Positions 16,938 to 24,375 of a DNA stretch of 64,000 nt are shown here, one piece after another. The first letter of the stretch is position 1. Every line of letters starts with the position of its first letter. The translations under genes and the position numbers were made by a program. The notes beneath the pieces are model-generated. The model had not been told where the DNA came from, did no database searches, and worked only from the letters and a program-made list of their open reading frames with translations. Origin of the DNA: Streptomyces sp. 135 (GTDB lineage: Bacteria; Actinomycetota; Actinomycetes; Streptomycetales; Streptomycetaceae); the NCBI RefSeq assembly GCF_020026305.1, contig NZ_CP075691.1, forward strand, positions 3,286,001-3,350,000. Direction: 5' to 3'.

Positions 16938-18092
16938 TCACTCCGCGTACTTGGACTCCGCCGCCGGGTCGATCGCGAGCCGGTAGCCCCGCTTGACCAC
17001 CGTCTGGATCAGCTTCGGCGCGCCCAGGGACGTACGCAGCCGCGCCATGGCCGTCTCCACGGCGTGCTCGTCGCGGCCCGTGCCGGGCAGCGCCCGCAGC
17101 AGCTCCGCGCGGGCCACCACCCAGCCGGGGCGGCGGGCGAGGGCGCGCAGCAGGGCCATGCCGGCGGGCGGCACGGCCCGCAGCTCCTCGTCGACCAGGA
17201 CGGCATGGCCGCGGATCTCCACGCGGTGCCCGGCGATGGGCAGCGCCCTGGCACGGGCGGGCAGCTCCTGGCAGAGCAGCTGGACGAGGGGGCCGAGCCG
17301 GAAGCGTTCGGGCTGGACGGTGTCCACGCCGCGCGACTGGAGCGGCAGCGCGGTCACGGGCCCCACACAGGCGGGCAGCACGTCATGGCCGAGGGCGGCC
17401 AGGAACTCCTCCACCATGCCCCGCTCCTCGGCGCGGGCCAGCAGCGACGCGGCGGCGGGCGCGCTGGTGAACGTGAGGGCGTCGACGCCCCGCCCCACCG
17501 TCGCGTCGAGCAGCCGGTCCACGGGCGCGAGGTCCTCCGGCGGCAGCCACCGGTAGACGGGCACGCCGACGACCTCCGCCCCCGCCGCCCGCAGCGCCTC
17601 GACGAAGCCGGGCAACGGTTCGCCGTGCAGTTGCAGTGCGATGCGGCGCCCGGCGACGCCCTCGCCGAGCAGCCGGTCGAGCACCTCCGCCATGGACTCG
17701 GACGAGGGCGACCACTCCTCGGTGAGCCCGGCGGCACGCACCGCGCCCTTCACCTTCGGGCCGCGGGCGAGCAGCTCGACCCCGCGCAGGCAGCCGAGCA
17801 GCGCCTCGCCGTACCCCCAGCCGTCGGCGGCCTCGATCCAGCCGCGGAACCCGATGGCGGTGGTGGCGATCACGACGTCCGGGGCGTGGTCGATCAGTTC
17901 CTTGGTCGCCGCGAGGAGTTCGCTGTCGTCGGCGAGCGGCACGATGCGCAGCGCCGGGGCGTGCAGCACCGAGGCGCCGCGCCGCTGGAGCAGCGCGCCG
18001 AGCTCGTCGGCGCGCCGGGCCGCGGTCACGCCGACGGTGAATCCGGCGAGGGGTCCGTGCGCTGTCGGGGAGTTCGATGGGGGCGCGTGCAT
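16938..18092 (-). CDS. nnaR: Nitrate/nitrite assimilation regulator: HemD-like domain plus winged helix (NnaR type)
   Basis: 384 residues. Residues ~15-265 have the uroporphyrinogen-III synthase fold (FTVGVTAARRADELGALLQR, VPVYRWLPPEDLAPVD). Residues ~280-375 are an OmpR-type winged helix (RALARRPGWVVARAELLRAL, then HAVETAMARLRTSLG and VVKRGYRLAID). HemD lacks such a DNA-binding domain. This architecture, next to narK, matches streptomycete NnaR, known to activate nitrate and nitrite genes together with GlnR. Whether the HemD part binds a tetrapyrrole is not known. The promoter region to narK contains three copies of GGCTGTCTCGTC. No strong ribosome site precedes the ATG. Confidence 0.88.
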   Translation of the reverse strand: MHAPPSNSPTAHGPLAGFTVGVTAARRADELGALLQRRGASVLHAPALRIVPLADDSELLAATKELIDHAPDVVIATTAIGFRGWIEAADGWGYGEALLGCLRGVELLARGPKVKGAVRAAGLTEEWSPSSESMAEVLDRLLGEGVAGRRIALQLHGEPLPGFVEALRAAGAEVVGVPVYRWLPPEDLAPVDRLLDATVGRGVDALTFTSAPAAASLLARAEERGMVEEFLAALGHDVLPACVGPVTALPLQSRGVDTVQPERFRLGPLVQLLCQELPARARALPIAGHRVEIRGHAVLVDEELRAVPPAGMALLRALARRPGWVVARAELLRALPGTGRDEHAVETAMARLRTSLGAPKLIQTVVKRGYRLAIDPAAESKYAE

Positions 18093-18108
18093 AGGTCTGT
18101 CTCGTCTC

Positions 18109-18155
18109 GGCTGTCTCGTCGACCGTCTCGGCTGTCTCGTCCCGGCTGTCTCGTC
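18109..18155. repeat. Three direct repeats of GGCTGTCTCGTC upstream of nnaR
   Basis: Exact copies at 18109-18120, 18130-18141 and 18144-18155, with further GTCTCG fragments between. They lie 17-63 nt upstream of the nnaR ATG, in the narK-nnaR gap. Iterated sites here could bind an activator or NnaR itself, or could be replication-slippage debris. Confidence 0.6.
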
Positions 18156-18247
18156 TCGTTTCTTCCCGCTCGTGGCCGGCGGCGGACGACCGAGCCTGCC
18201 AAGGGTGCGTGACAGGCCCGGTTCACGACGATGTCCGCCGTGTTACG

Positions 18248-19591
18248 TCACACCTCGGCGTAGCTGAGCTGCGACTTCACGTCCGCATCGGCCCCGGCGG
18301 CCGTACGGCGGACCGCCTTGCCGCGAAGGTATACGGCCCAGGTGACCACCGAGCACACCCCGTAGAAGCCGAGGAACGCCACGAACGCCCCCGTGCCCGA
18401 CCCCACGGTCTGGAAGGACTGCCGCAGGGCGAGGTTGATGCCGAGCCCGCCGAGCGCGCCGACCGCCCCGATCAGCCCCATCGAGGCCCCGGACAGCCGC
18501 CGCCCGTACGCCGCGGCCTCCTCCCCCGCCAGTCCCTTGCGCTCGGCCTTGGCCTGGAAGATCCCGGGGATCATCTTGTACGTGGATCCGTTGCCGAGCC
18601 CGGTGAGCACGAACAGGGCGATGAAGGCGCCGACGAACAGCGGCAGCGACTCCCTGACCGAGGCGACCACGACGACGCCGGTCGCGGCGCCCATGCCGAC
18701 GAAGTTGCCGAGGGTGATGCGCGCCCCGCCGTGCCGGTCGGCGAGCCGCCCGCCCACGGGCCGGATCAGCGAGCCGAGCAGCGGCCCGATGAAGGTCAGC
18801 TGGGCGGCCTCCAGCGGCGTACGTCCGAACTGCGTCTGGAGCACGAGCCCGAAGGCGAAGCTGTAGCCGATGAAGGAGCCGAACGTCCCCACGTACAGGA
18901 ACGCCATGATCCACGTGTGCGCGTCCCGGACGGCGGCCCTGACGGCCCCCGTGTCGTTGCGCACGGACGAGATGCTGTCCATGTAGCGGGCGGCGCAGAG
19001 GACGGAGAGCAGGATCAGTGGGATGTAGATCCCGAGCACCACCCGCGGCCCGCCGCTCGCCCCGATGACGGCGAGCCCGACGAGCTGCACGACGGGTACG
19101 CCGATGTTGCCGCCCCCGGCGTTGAGGCCGAGCGCCCAGCCCTTCTCCCGCAGCGGGAAGAAGGAGTTGATGTTGGTCATGCTGGAGGCGAAGTTGCCGC
19201 CGCCGACGCCGGTGAGCAGCGCGCACACCATGAAGGTGGTGTACGAGGTTCCCGGCTCCATGACGAGGAAGGCGGCGACGGTCGGCAGGAGCAGGAGGGA
19301 GGCGGCGATGACGGTCCAGTTGCGCCCGCCGAAGCGGGCGACGGCGAAGGTGTAGGGGACACGGACGACGGCTCCCACCAGGGTCGCCATCGACACCAGG
19401 AAGAACTTCCCGGCCGGGTCGATCCCGTACTCGGGCCCCATGAACAGGACCATCACGGACCACAGGCTCCAGACGGAGAACCCGATGTGCTCGGAGAGCA
19501 CCGAGAACGCCAGGTTCCGCCGGGCGACCCGCTCCCCTCCCTCCTCCTTCCAGAACTTCTCGTCCTCCGGGTCCCACCGTTCGATCCACAT
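18248..19591 (-). CDS. narK: Nitrate/nitrite transporter (NarK family MFS)
   Basis: 447 residues from the ATG at 19589-19591 (MWIERWDPEDEKFWKEEGG, the conserved NarK start). Twelve membrane helices. Nitrate-signature segments rich in Gly occur in helix 5 (ALLTGVGGGNFASSMTNINS with the following FFPLREKGWALGLNAGGGN) and helix 11. An Arg in VGAVVRVPYTFAVARFGGRN corresponds to a substrate-contact region. Moves nitrate in and/or nitrite out across the membrane. It is followed by nnaR and preceded by a GlnR-like box, fitting nitrogen control. The frame runs open upstream into marR but the conserved start decides it. Confidence 0.92.
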   Translation of the reverse strand: MWIERWDPEDEKFWKEEGGERVARRNLAFSVLSEHIGFSVWSLWSVMVLFMGPEYGIDPAGKFFLVSMATLVGAVVRVPYTFAVARFGGRNWTVIAASLLLLPTVAAFLVMEPGTSYTTFMVCALLTGVGGGNFASSMTNINSFFPLREKGWALGLNAGGGNIGVPVVQLVGLAVIGASGGPRVVLGIYIPLILLSVLCAARYMDSISSVRNDTGAVRAAVRDAHTWIMAFLYVGTFGSFIGYSFAFGLVLQTQFGRTPLEAAQLTFIGPLLGSLIRPVGGRLADRHGGARITLGNFVGMGAATGVVVVASVRESLPLFVGAFIALFVLTGLGNGSTYKMIPGIFQAKAERKGLAGEEAAAYGRRLSGASMGLIGAVGALGGLGINLALRQSFQTVGSGTGAFVAFLGFYGVCSVVTWAVYLRGKAVRRTAAGADADVKSQLSYAEV

Positions 19592-19660
19592 CGCGTGCCT
19601 CCACGGCCAGTCCACTGGTCCACGTCCACATCCACACCCACTGCTGACGCTTCCGAAGGT

Positions 19661-19687
19661 AGGGATCACGCGTTTCGGCCCTGTGGC
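19661..19687 (-). promoter_or_regulatory. GlnR-like box upstream of narK
   Basis: On the minus strand the motif reads GCCAC, six bases, GAAAC, six bases, TCCC. This is the AC-n9-AC spacing typical of GlnR sites in streptomycete nitrogen genes. It lies 70-96 nt upstream of the narK ATG. The core GAAAC...GCCAC occupies 19672-19687. GlnR binding is inferred from the pattern and from the known joint control of nitrate genes by GlnR and NnaR. Confidence 0.5.
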
Positions 19688-19755
19688 GCCCAGTGACCGG
19701 CGGGGAACGTTGCTCTCACCGGGGGCGGGGCCGGGTGGTGAGGGCGTCGGGCGGG

Positions 19756-20295
19756 TCAGCCCAGGTGGGTGTCGCCGAGCGAGACCAGCAGGCGGCTCAG
19801 CGCCCGGTCGAGTGCCTCGCGGTCGGCGGGGGTCAGCGCGGCCAACATGCGTTCCTCGTTGGCGATGTGGTCGACGACGGCGCGGTCGACCAGCTCGCGG
19901 CCGGCCTCGGTGAGGCGGACGCGGATGGCGCGGCGGTCGGCGGGGTCGGGGCGGCGTTCGATCAGGCCCTTGCGTTCGAGTTTGTCGAGGCGGTTGGTGA
20001 TGGCGCCGGAGGTCACCATCGCGGTCTTGAGGAGGCCGCCCGCGGTCAGCTCGTGCGGGGCGCCGACGCGGCGCAGGGTGGCGAGGACGTCGAACTCCGC
20101 GAACTCCAGGCCGTATTCGGTGAAGACCTTCTTCATGCCCTTGCTCAGCAGGTGGTCGGCGCGCTTGATGCGGCCCACCAGGGCCATCGCGTCCAGGTGC
20201 GCGGGGTCGAGGTCGGGGCGCTCGCGGCGCCACTGGCCGCGCAGCTCGTCGATGGCGTCGGGGCGCGGCCCGGCCGGCGGCTGATTCTCGGTCAT
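19756..20295 (-). CDS. MarR-family transcriptional repressor
   Basis: 179 residues from the ATG at 20293-20295 (MTENQPPAGPRP). Winged helix-turn-helix at about 70-125 (ELTAGGLLKTAMVTSGAITN, then RLDKLERKGLIERRPDPADR), the MarR wing signature DxRxxxV-like (DRRAIRVRLT) and a C-terminal dimerisation helix. It probably represses itself and the divergent EamA transporter through CTCAACGTTGAG sites in the 117-bp gap. Ligand unknown, perhaps the transporter's substrate. Confidence 0.9.
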   Translation of the reverse strand: MTENQPPAGPRPDAIDELRGQWRRERPDLDPAHLDAMALVGRIKRADHLLSKGMKKVFTEYGLEFAEFDVLATLRRVGAPHELTAGGLLKTAMVTSGAITNRLDKLERKGLIERRPDPADRRAIRVRLTEAGRELVDRAVVDHIANEERMLAALTPADREALDRALSRLLVSLGDTHLG

Positions 20296-20316
20296 GTGTG
20301 ATCCCTGCCCGATTCT

Positions 20317-20391
20317 CTCAACGTTCAGATACTTGACGTTCGCGGACCTGGGGCCCATATTTACCTCAACGTTGAGAATAACAGCGTTGAG
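20317..20391. promoter_or_regulatory. MarR operator region: CTCAACGTTGAG palindrome and variants
   Basis: A perfect 12-bp palindrome CTCAACGTTGAG at 20365-20376, an 11/12 match CTCAACGTTCAG at 20317-20328 and a half-site CGTTGAG at 20385-20391 lie between the divergent marR and eamA genes. The left copy is 22 nt from the marR start, the others 22-48 nt from the eamA start, so a bound MarR dimer would block both promoters. Confidence 0.7.
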
Positions 20392-20412
20392 GGAATCACG
20401 AGGGGGAGCGTC

Positions 20413-21360
20413 ATGTCCGTGTCCGCGTCCGTCAGCACCGCTACCGCGCAGGGTGGGAGTACCCCGGGCGGGAGCGCCACGCCGCGTGACTCCGCCAAGG
20501 CCGCCGCGGGCATCGCCGCGCTCGCCGCCATCGGCCCCGCGACCTGGGGCACCACCTACGTCACGACCACCGAACTCCTGCCCCCGGACCGGCCGTTGCT
20601 CGCCGCGGCCCTGCGCGCCCTGCCCGCCGGGCTGATCCTGCTCGCACTCACCCGGCGGCTGCCGCGCGGCGACTGGTGGTGGAAGGCGGCCGTGCTCGGA
20701 CTGCTCAACTTCGGCGCGTTCTTCCCGCTGCTCTTCTTCGGCGCCTACCACCTGCCCGGCGGCGTCGCCTCGACGATCAGCGCGGTCATGCCGCTGCTCG
20801 TGGCGGGCTTCGGGATCGGCGTCCTGAAGGTCCGGCCCACCCGCCGTACGCTGATCGCGGGCCTCGTCGGCGTCATCGGCGTCGCCCTGCTGGTCCTGCG
20901 CGGCAGCGCGGCGGTCGACGCCGCCGGGATCACCGCGATGCTGGCCGCCACGACACTGATGGCCCTGGCCGTGGTGCTCAGCAAGCGCTGGGGCCGCCCG
21001 GAAGGGGTCTCGCTGCTCGCGCTCACGGGATGGCAACTGACCGCGGGCGGCCTGGTCCTGGCACCCGTCGCCCTGACCGCCGAGGGCCTGCCCGACCACT
21101 TCACCGGGGCCAACGCCGTCGGGTACGCCTACCTCGGCATCATCGGCACGGCCCTCGCGTACGCCCTGTGGTTCCGCGGCATCGAACGCCTGCCCGCGTC
21201 CTCGGTGTCCTTCCTCGGCCTGACCAACCCGGTCGTCGCCACGCTGGCGGGCCTGCTGCTCCTCGGCCAGACGCTGACGCCCTGGCAGGTCGGCGGCCTG
21301 GTCCTGGTGGTGGCGAGTGTCCTCCTCGGCCAAAACTCCCGCCGCCGGCAGCGACGGTGA
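20413..21360 (+). CDS. EamA-family (DMT superfamily) transporter
   Basis: 315 residues with 10 predicted membrane helices arranged as two EamA repeats (about 30-165 and 175-305). Typical segments include TWGTTYVTTTELLPPDRPL in helix 1 and GTALAYALWFRGIERLPAS before the last helices. Such proteins export amino acids, metabolites or toxic compounds; the substrate cannot be told. It is preceded by GAGGGGGAGCGTC as ribosome site and by MarR operator sites, so expression is likely inducible. The next gene follows after 66 bp. Confidence 0.87.
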   Translation: MSVSASVSTATAQGGSTPGGSATPRDSAKAAAGIAALAAIGPATWGTTYVTTTELLPPDRPLLAAALRALPAGLILLALTRRLPRGDWWWKAAVLGLLNFGAFFPLLFFGAYHLPGGVASTISAVMPLLVAGFGIGVLKVRPTRRTLIAGLVGVIGVALLVLRGSAAVDAAGITAMLAATTLMALAVVLSKRWGRPEGVSLLALTGWQLTAGGLVLAPVALTAEGLPDHFTGANAVGYAYLGIIGTALAYALWFRGIERLPASSVSFLGLTNPVVATLAGLLLLGQTLTPWQVGGLVLVVASVLLGQNSRRRQRR

Positions 21361-21382
21361 CCGCATCCGCCCGCTCCACCTC

Positions 21383-21409
21383 CACTGAACGCACTGAACG
21401 CACTGAACG
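21383..21409. repeat. Tandem 9-bp repeat CACTGAACG, three copies
   Basis: Three exact head-to-tail copies just upstream of the AAGGAG ribosome site of the next gene. Being noncoding and adjacent to the ribosome site, copy-number change would alter spacing between the eamA stop and this gene but not a reading frame. Confidence 0.8.
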
Positions 21410-21426
21410 CAAGGAGCAGCACCCCC

Positions 21427-22074
21427 ATGCGCATCACCGTCTTCGGAGCGGCCGGTAACGCGGGCAGCCGCGTCGTCACCGAGGCCCTGGCCCGCGGCCA
21501 CGAGGTCACCGCCGTGGTCCGCGACGCGGCCCGCCACGCGGAACTGCACCCCGGCGCCACGCCCCGCACGGGCGACGCGGGAAACCCGGACCACGTGGCG
21601 GAGCTGGCCGCCGGGCAGGACGTCGTGGTCAACGCGACGAGACCGGCCCCCGGCAGCGAGGGCGACCACGCGGCCGTCGTCGAAGCCCTCCTGGCGGGCC
21701 TCGCCCGCACCCCCGGCGTCCGCCTCCTGGTGATCGGCGGCGCGGGCAGCCTGACGGTGCCCGGCACACGGGGAACCCCGGCGATCGACGACCCGCGCTA
21801 CGTCCCCGAGGCCTGGCGCCACATAGCCGCGGCCTCCAACGCCCAGTACGAGGCACTCCGCACCGCGAACACGGCCGTGGACTGGGCCTACTTCAGCCCC
21901 GCGGCCCTCTTCGAACCGGGCACCCGCACGGGCCGGTTCCGCCTCGGCAAGGACGAACTACTGGTGGCTCCCGACGGCACCTCGTCCCTCTCCATGGAGG
22001 ACGCGGCGATAGCACTCCTGAACGAGACAGAGAACCCGCGTCACCACCGGGGGCGTTTCACGGCCGGGTACTGA
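21427..22074 (+). CDS. NAD(P)H-binding protein, atypical short-chain dehydrogenase (YwnB-like)
   Basis: 215 residues, a single Rossmann domain starting MRITVFGAAGNAGSRVVTEA, with the GxxGxxG nucleotide motif. A second conserved segment LLVIGGAGSLTVPGT and a C-terminal YEALRTANTAVDWAYFSPAA match the NAD(P)H-binding/NADH-flavin-reductase-like family. No Tyr-x3-Lys catalytic pair is obvious. Substrate unknown. AAGGAG is 9 nt upstream. Probably co-transcribed with the EamA transporter under MarR control, which suggests detoxification or redox stress as context (inference). Confidence 0.82.
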   Translation: MRITVFGAAGNAGSRVVTEALARGHEVTAVVRDAARHAELHPGATPRTGDAGNPDHVAELAAGQDVVVNATRPAPGSEGDHAAVVEALLAGLARTPGVRLLVIGGAGSLTVPGTRGTPAIDDPRYVPEAWRHIAAASNAQYEALRTANTAVDWAYFSPAALFEPGTRTGRFRLGKDELLVAPDGTSSLSMEDAAIALLNETENPRHHRGRFTAGY

Positions 22075-22097
22075 GAGCCCCGGGCCCCCACCCGCCG

Positions 22098-22766
22098 TCA
22101 CCGGTTGACGGCCTGCACCTCCCGCACCACGACGTCTTGGGCCGCCCCATAGACGCCGTCCGGGAGGTCGCCTCCGTCACGATCGGTGCTGCTCCAGCTG
22201 ATCTTCCAGGTGAGGGTGGCCTTCAGCTGGTACGCCCCGCCCTTGGCCGAAGACCGCAGGTACCGCACACCGCACGGCGGCTCCGTGTCCGCCGGCGTGC
22301 CCTTGGTCTCGCCGTCGGGGGCCATCCTGATCTCGGTGTCCGGGACGGGCAGTTCGTCGTACTCTTACTCGGCGAGGATCCGCGGGGTCACGGCGAGCGG
22401 CTCGTCCGGCGTCTTGCCCTCATCGACCCAGAAGGGCTGCTTGTCGCAGGCGCTGGCCTCCAGGTCGTCCTCGCGATGCGCGGTCTTCTCGATCTCCCTG
22501 GGGGAGAAGGCGGGTTCGTACCAGCAGGCGGGCGGAGTCCCGTTGCTGTCCGCCGACGAGAGATTGCCGGTCGTCGCGGACTTCGCATCGCCGTTGACGG
22601 ACGTCCGCACCTTGGTCTGCACGGTGATGGTGCGGCCGTTCTTGCCGCCCTTGGCGTCCTCGGTGGTGCCCGCGGTGTTCGTCCGGTCCGCCCACGCCAC
22701 CGGCGCGGCCTGCACGGTGAGCAGCAAGGCGGCGCATATGGCCAGGGCTGTTCCTCTGCGCGTCAC
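22098..22766 (-). pseudogene. Secreted protein of unknown function interrupted by an in-frame TAA
   Basis: The GTG at 22764-22766 overlaps the stop of the upstream lipoprotein (GTGA). The protein opens with a signal peptide (RRGTALAICAALLLTVQAAP, cleavage probably after AWA), then a ~110-residue secreted part with two Cys. TAA at 22365-22367 stops it after PRILAE. The same frame continues without another stop for 88 codons (EYDELPVPDTEIRMAPDG to VVREVQAVNR) with coding character and a further Cys. A single substitution from GAA, CAA or AAA would explain it. A 133-residue truncated product remains possible. Function unknown; no family recognised. Confidence 0.65.
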
Positions 22767-23422
22767 AGCTGGCAGACCTCGCTCCCGCGCTCGGAGGTGC
22801 TCTTGGTCACCTGCCACACACCCTTGGCGTTCTTGCGGAGCCGGTCGTTGTAGAACACGTACGAGTTCTTCGTGGGCTTGGTGACGTTGACCTTCTGCGT
22901 CTTACGGTCCTTCGTGTAGCCCTTGGACTCGTCGGCGCAGTACGTGAGTCCGGCCGAACCGTCCTTGCTGAAGACGACCTTGCGGTTGAAGTAGCGCACG
23001 GTGCCCGTCACCGTCGTGCCGTCCTTGATGAAGCCGCTGACCCAGTCCACGGTCCCGAGCAGGGCCGAGTCCTTGCTGTAGAAGACGATGGCCTCGGACT
23101 TCGGGTCCTGCTTCTCGATGGCCTCGTCGATGGCGCGGAGATACTCCGCGTTGTCGCGCAGCACCGCGTCCGTCCTGGCCTCGCCTGTCGTCTCGGGCGT
23201 AAAGACGATCTCGTCGCCCTTCGGCAAGGTCACCTTGGGCCGCTCGATCCCGTCATCCGAAGCCTTCGGCGACGGCGACTCCCCCTCCTTGCCCCCCGCG
23301 TCCGCCCCCGCGATCTTCTCGTTGTCCCTGGCGCCCTCGTCGCCGCTTCCGCAGGCGGAGAGCGAAAGGGCCGCGGCGGCGGTCAAGGCGGCCGCTACGA
23401 GCAGAGTGGGGCGGCGGTTCAC
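22763..23422 (-). CDS. Lipoprotein of unknown function
   Basis: 219 residues from a GTG with AGGAG six nt upstream. Signal peptide with lipobox LSAC (ALTAAAALSLSACGSGDEG); the Cys would be lipidated and the protein held on the outer face of the membrane. After a Glu/Ser/Pro-rich linker comes a ~150-residue domain (EYLRAIDEAIEKQDPKSEAI ... GTVRYFNRKVVFSKDG ... YCADESKGYTKDRKTQKVNV) with two Cys that could form a disulfide. Overlaps the next secreted protein gene, so the two are probably made and act together. I recognise no named family. Confidence 0.85.
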   Translation of the reverse strand: MNRRPTLLVAAALTAAAALSLSACGSGDEGARDNEKIAGADAGGKEGESPSPKASDDGIERPKVTLPKGDEIVFTPETTGEARTDAVLRDNAEYLRAIDEAIEKQDPKSEAIVFYSKDSALLGTVDWVSGFIKDGTTVTGTVRYFNRKVVFSKDGSAGLTYCADESKGYTKDRKTQKVNVTKPTKNSYVFYNDRLRKNAKGVWQVTKSTSERGSEVCQL

Positions 23423-23634
23423 GGTCAGCTCCTGGTGGGGCGTGGGTTCTTCGGGTTATCCGGTTCTCGGGAGCGAACCAAGCTATCCATGCGGCAAGGG
23501 GCGACGCCAGCCGTGTCGGCGCGCCGCCGTCGCTCCACGCCACCGAGCCGTCACCAAACGGCGCCTCCCCCACCCGCGTTCACGGTTGGGGGCGCGAAGA
23601 CGGAAGGCGGGCCCGCCCCGCCCCGCCCGCTTCG

Positions 23635-24237
23635 TCACTTCGCCGGGAACTTCCACACGGCCGGCTCGCCCTCGCTGTCCTCGGGGGCCCAGTGGACCTC
23701 CAGCTCCTTCGTGCCGACGGGCACCAGGTAGGTCTGGCAGATGACGTGGCTCTCGCCCTTCTTCCAGCCCTCCAGCTCCAGCTCGTCCTCGCAGCCCGGC
23801 GCGTCCTCGGAGGCGCCGATCAGCAGGCCGCCGCGGGTGCCGTCGGCGTAGACCTCCGCGCCGTCACCCACGTCCGGGACGTCCGCGAGCGGGGCGCCCG
23901 CCTTGTGCGTGTACTTCACGTGGGCGACCGCGGCGACCAGGCCCTTGGCCTGCTTCGGGTCCGAGACCAGCTTCTTGGTCTCGGCCTCCGTGCCCACGTC
24001 GACCTTCTGCGCGGCGACGTCGTACGTGACGGTGGCGTCGCCCTCCTTGACCTTCCCCGTGGTGCTCTCGCCGGCCGCCAGCGCGGCCGGCTCCGCGGGC
24101 TTGGTCGGGGACTTGGGGGCGTCCGCCTTCGACTTGTCCTCCGACTTCTTGTCGTCTCCGCCGCCGCAGGCGGTCAGTGCGAGGGCGAGTACGGCGACGG
24201 GCGCGGCGAAGCGCAGCGCGGTCTTCTTGCAGAGCAA
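23635..24237 (-). CDS. Small lipoprotein of unknown function
   Basis: 200 residues from a TTG start with AGGAG at a 6-nt spacing. Signal peptide LRFAAPVAVLALALTACGGG with lipobox LTAC, then a Lys/Asp/Pro linker of ~40 residues and a folded part (GKVKEGDATVTYDVAAQKVD ... CEDELELEGWKKGESHVICQ) containing two Cys. The 211 bp between this gene and the preceding lipoprotein (23423-23634) show no gene. Not obviously part of an operon. Function unknown; a beta-sandwich surface domain is a guess from the alternating hydrophobic pattern. Confidence 0.82.
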   Translation of the reverse strand: MLCKKTALRFAAPVAVLALALTACGGGDDKKSEDKSKADAPKSPTKPAEPAALAAGESTTGKVKEGDATVTYDVAAQKVDVGTEAETKKLVSDPKQAKGLVAAVAHVKYTHKAGAPLADVPDVGDGAEVYADGTRGGLLIGASEDAPGCEDELELEGWKKGESHVICQTYLVPVGTKELEVHWAPEDSEGEPAVWKFPAK

Positions 24238-24375
24238 AGCGATCTCCTGGCAGTGATGGGCCTGCCGCTCAGCTCAGTTCCACCCCGTGCGAGCGGCAGG
24301 AAGAACCGCCAGCTTAGGAGTCGGTCGCGCTGACGATCACGCGATGCAACGGAACGATCACGACCCTTCCGGCAA

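Noticed and set aside
18248..20233. One 661-codon frame joining marR-region sequence to narK
   Set aside because: The conserved NarK N-terminus starts at 19591. The upstream part is an antisense or shifted reading of marR, which has its own frame.
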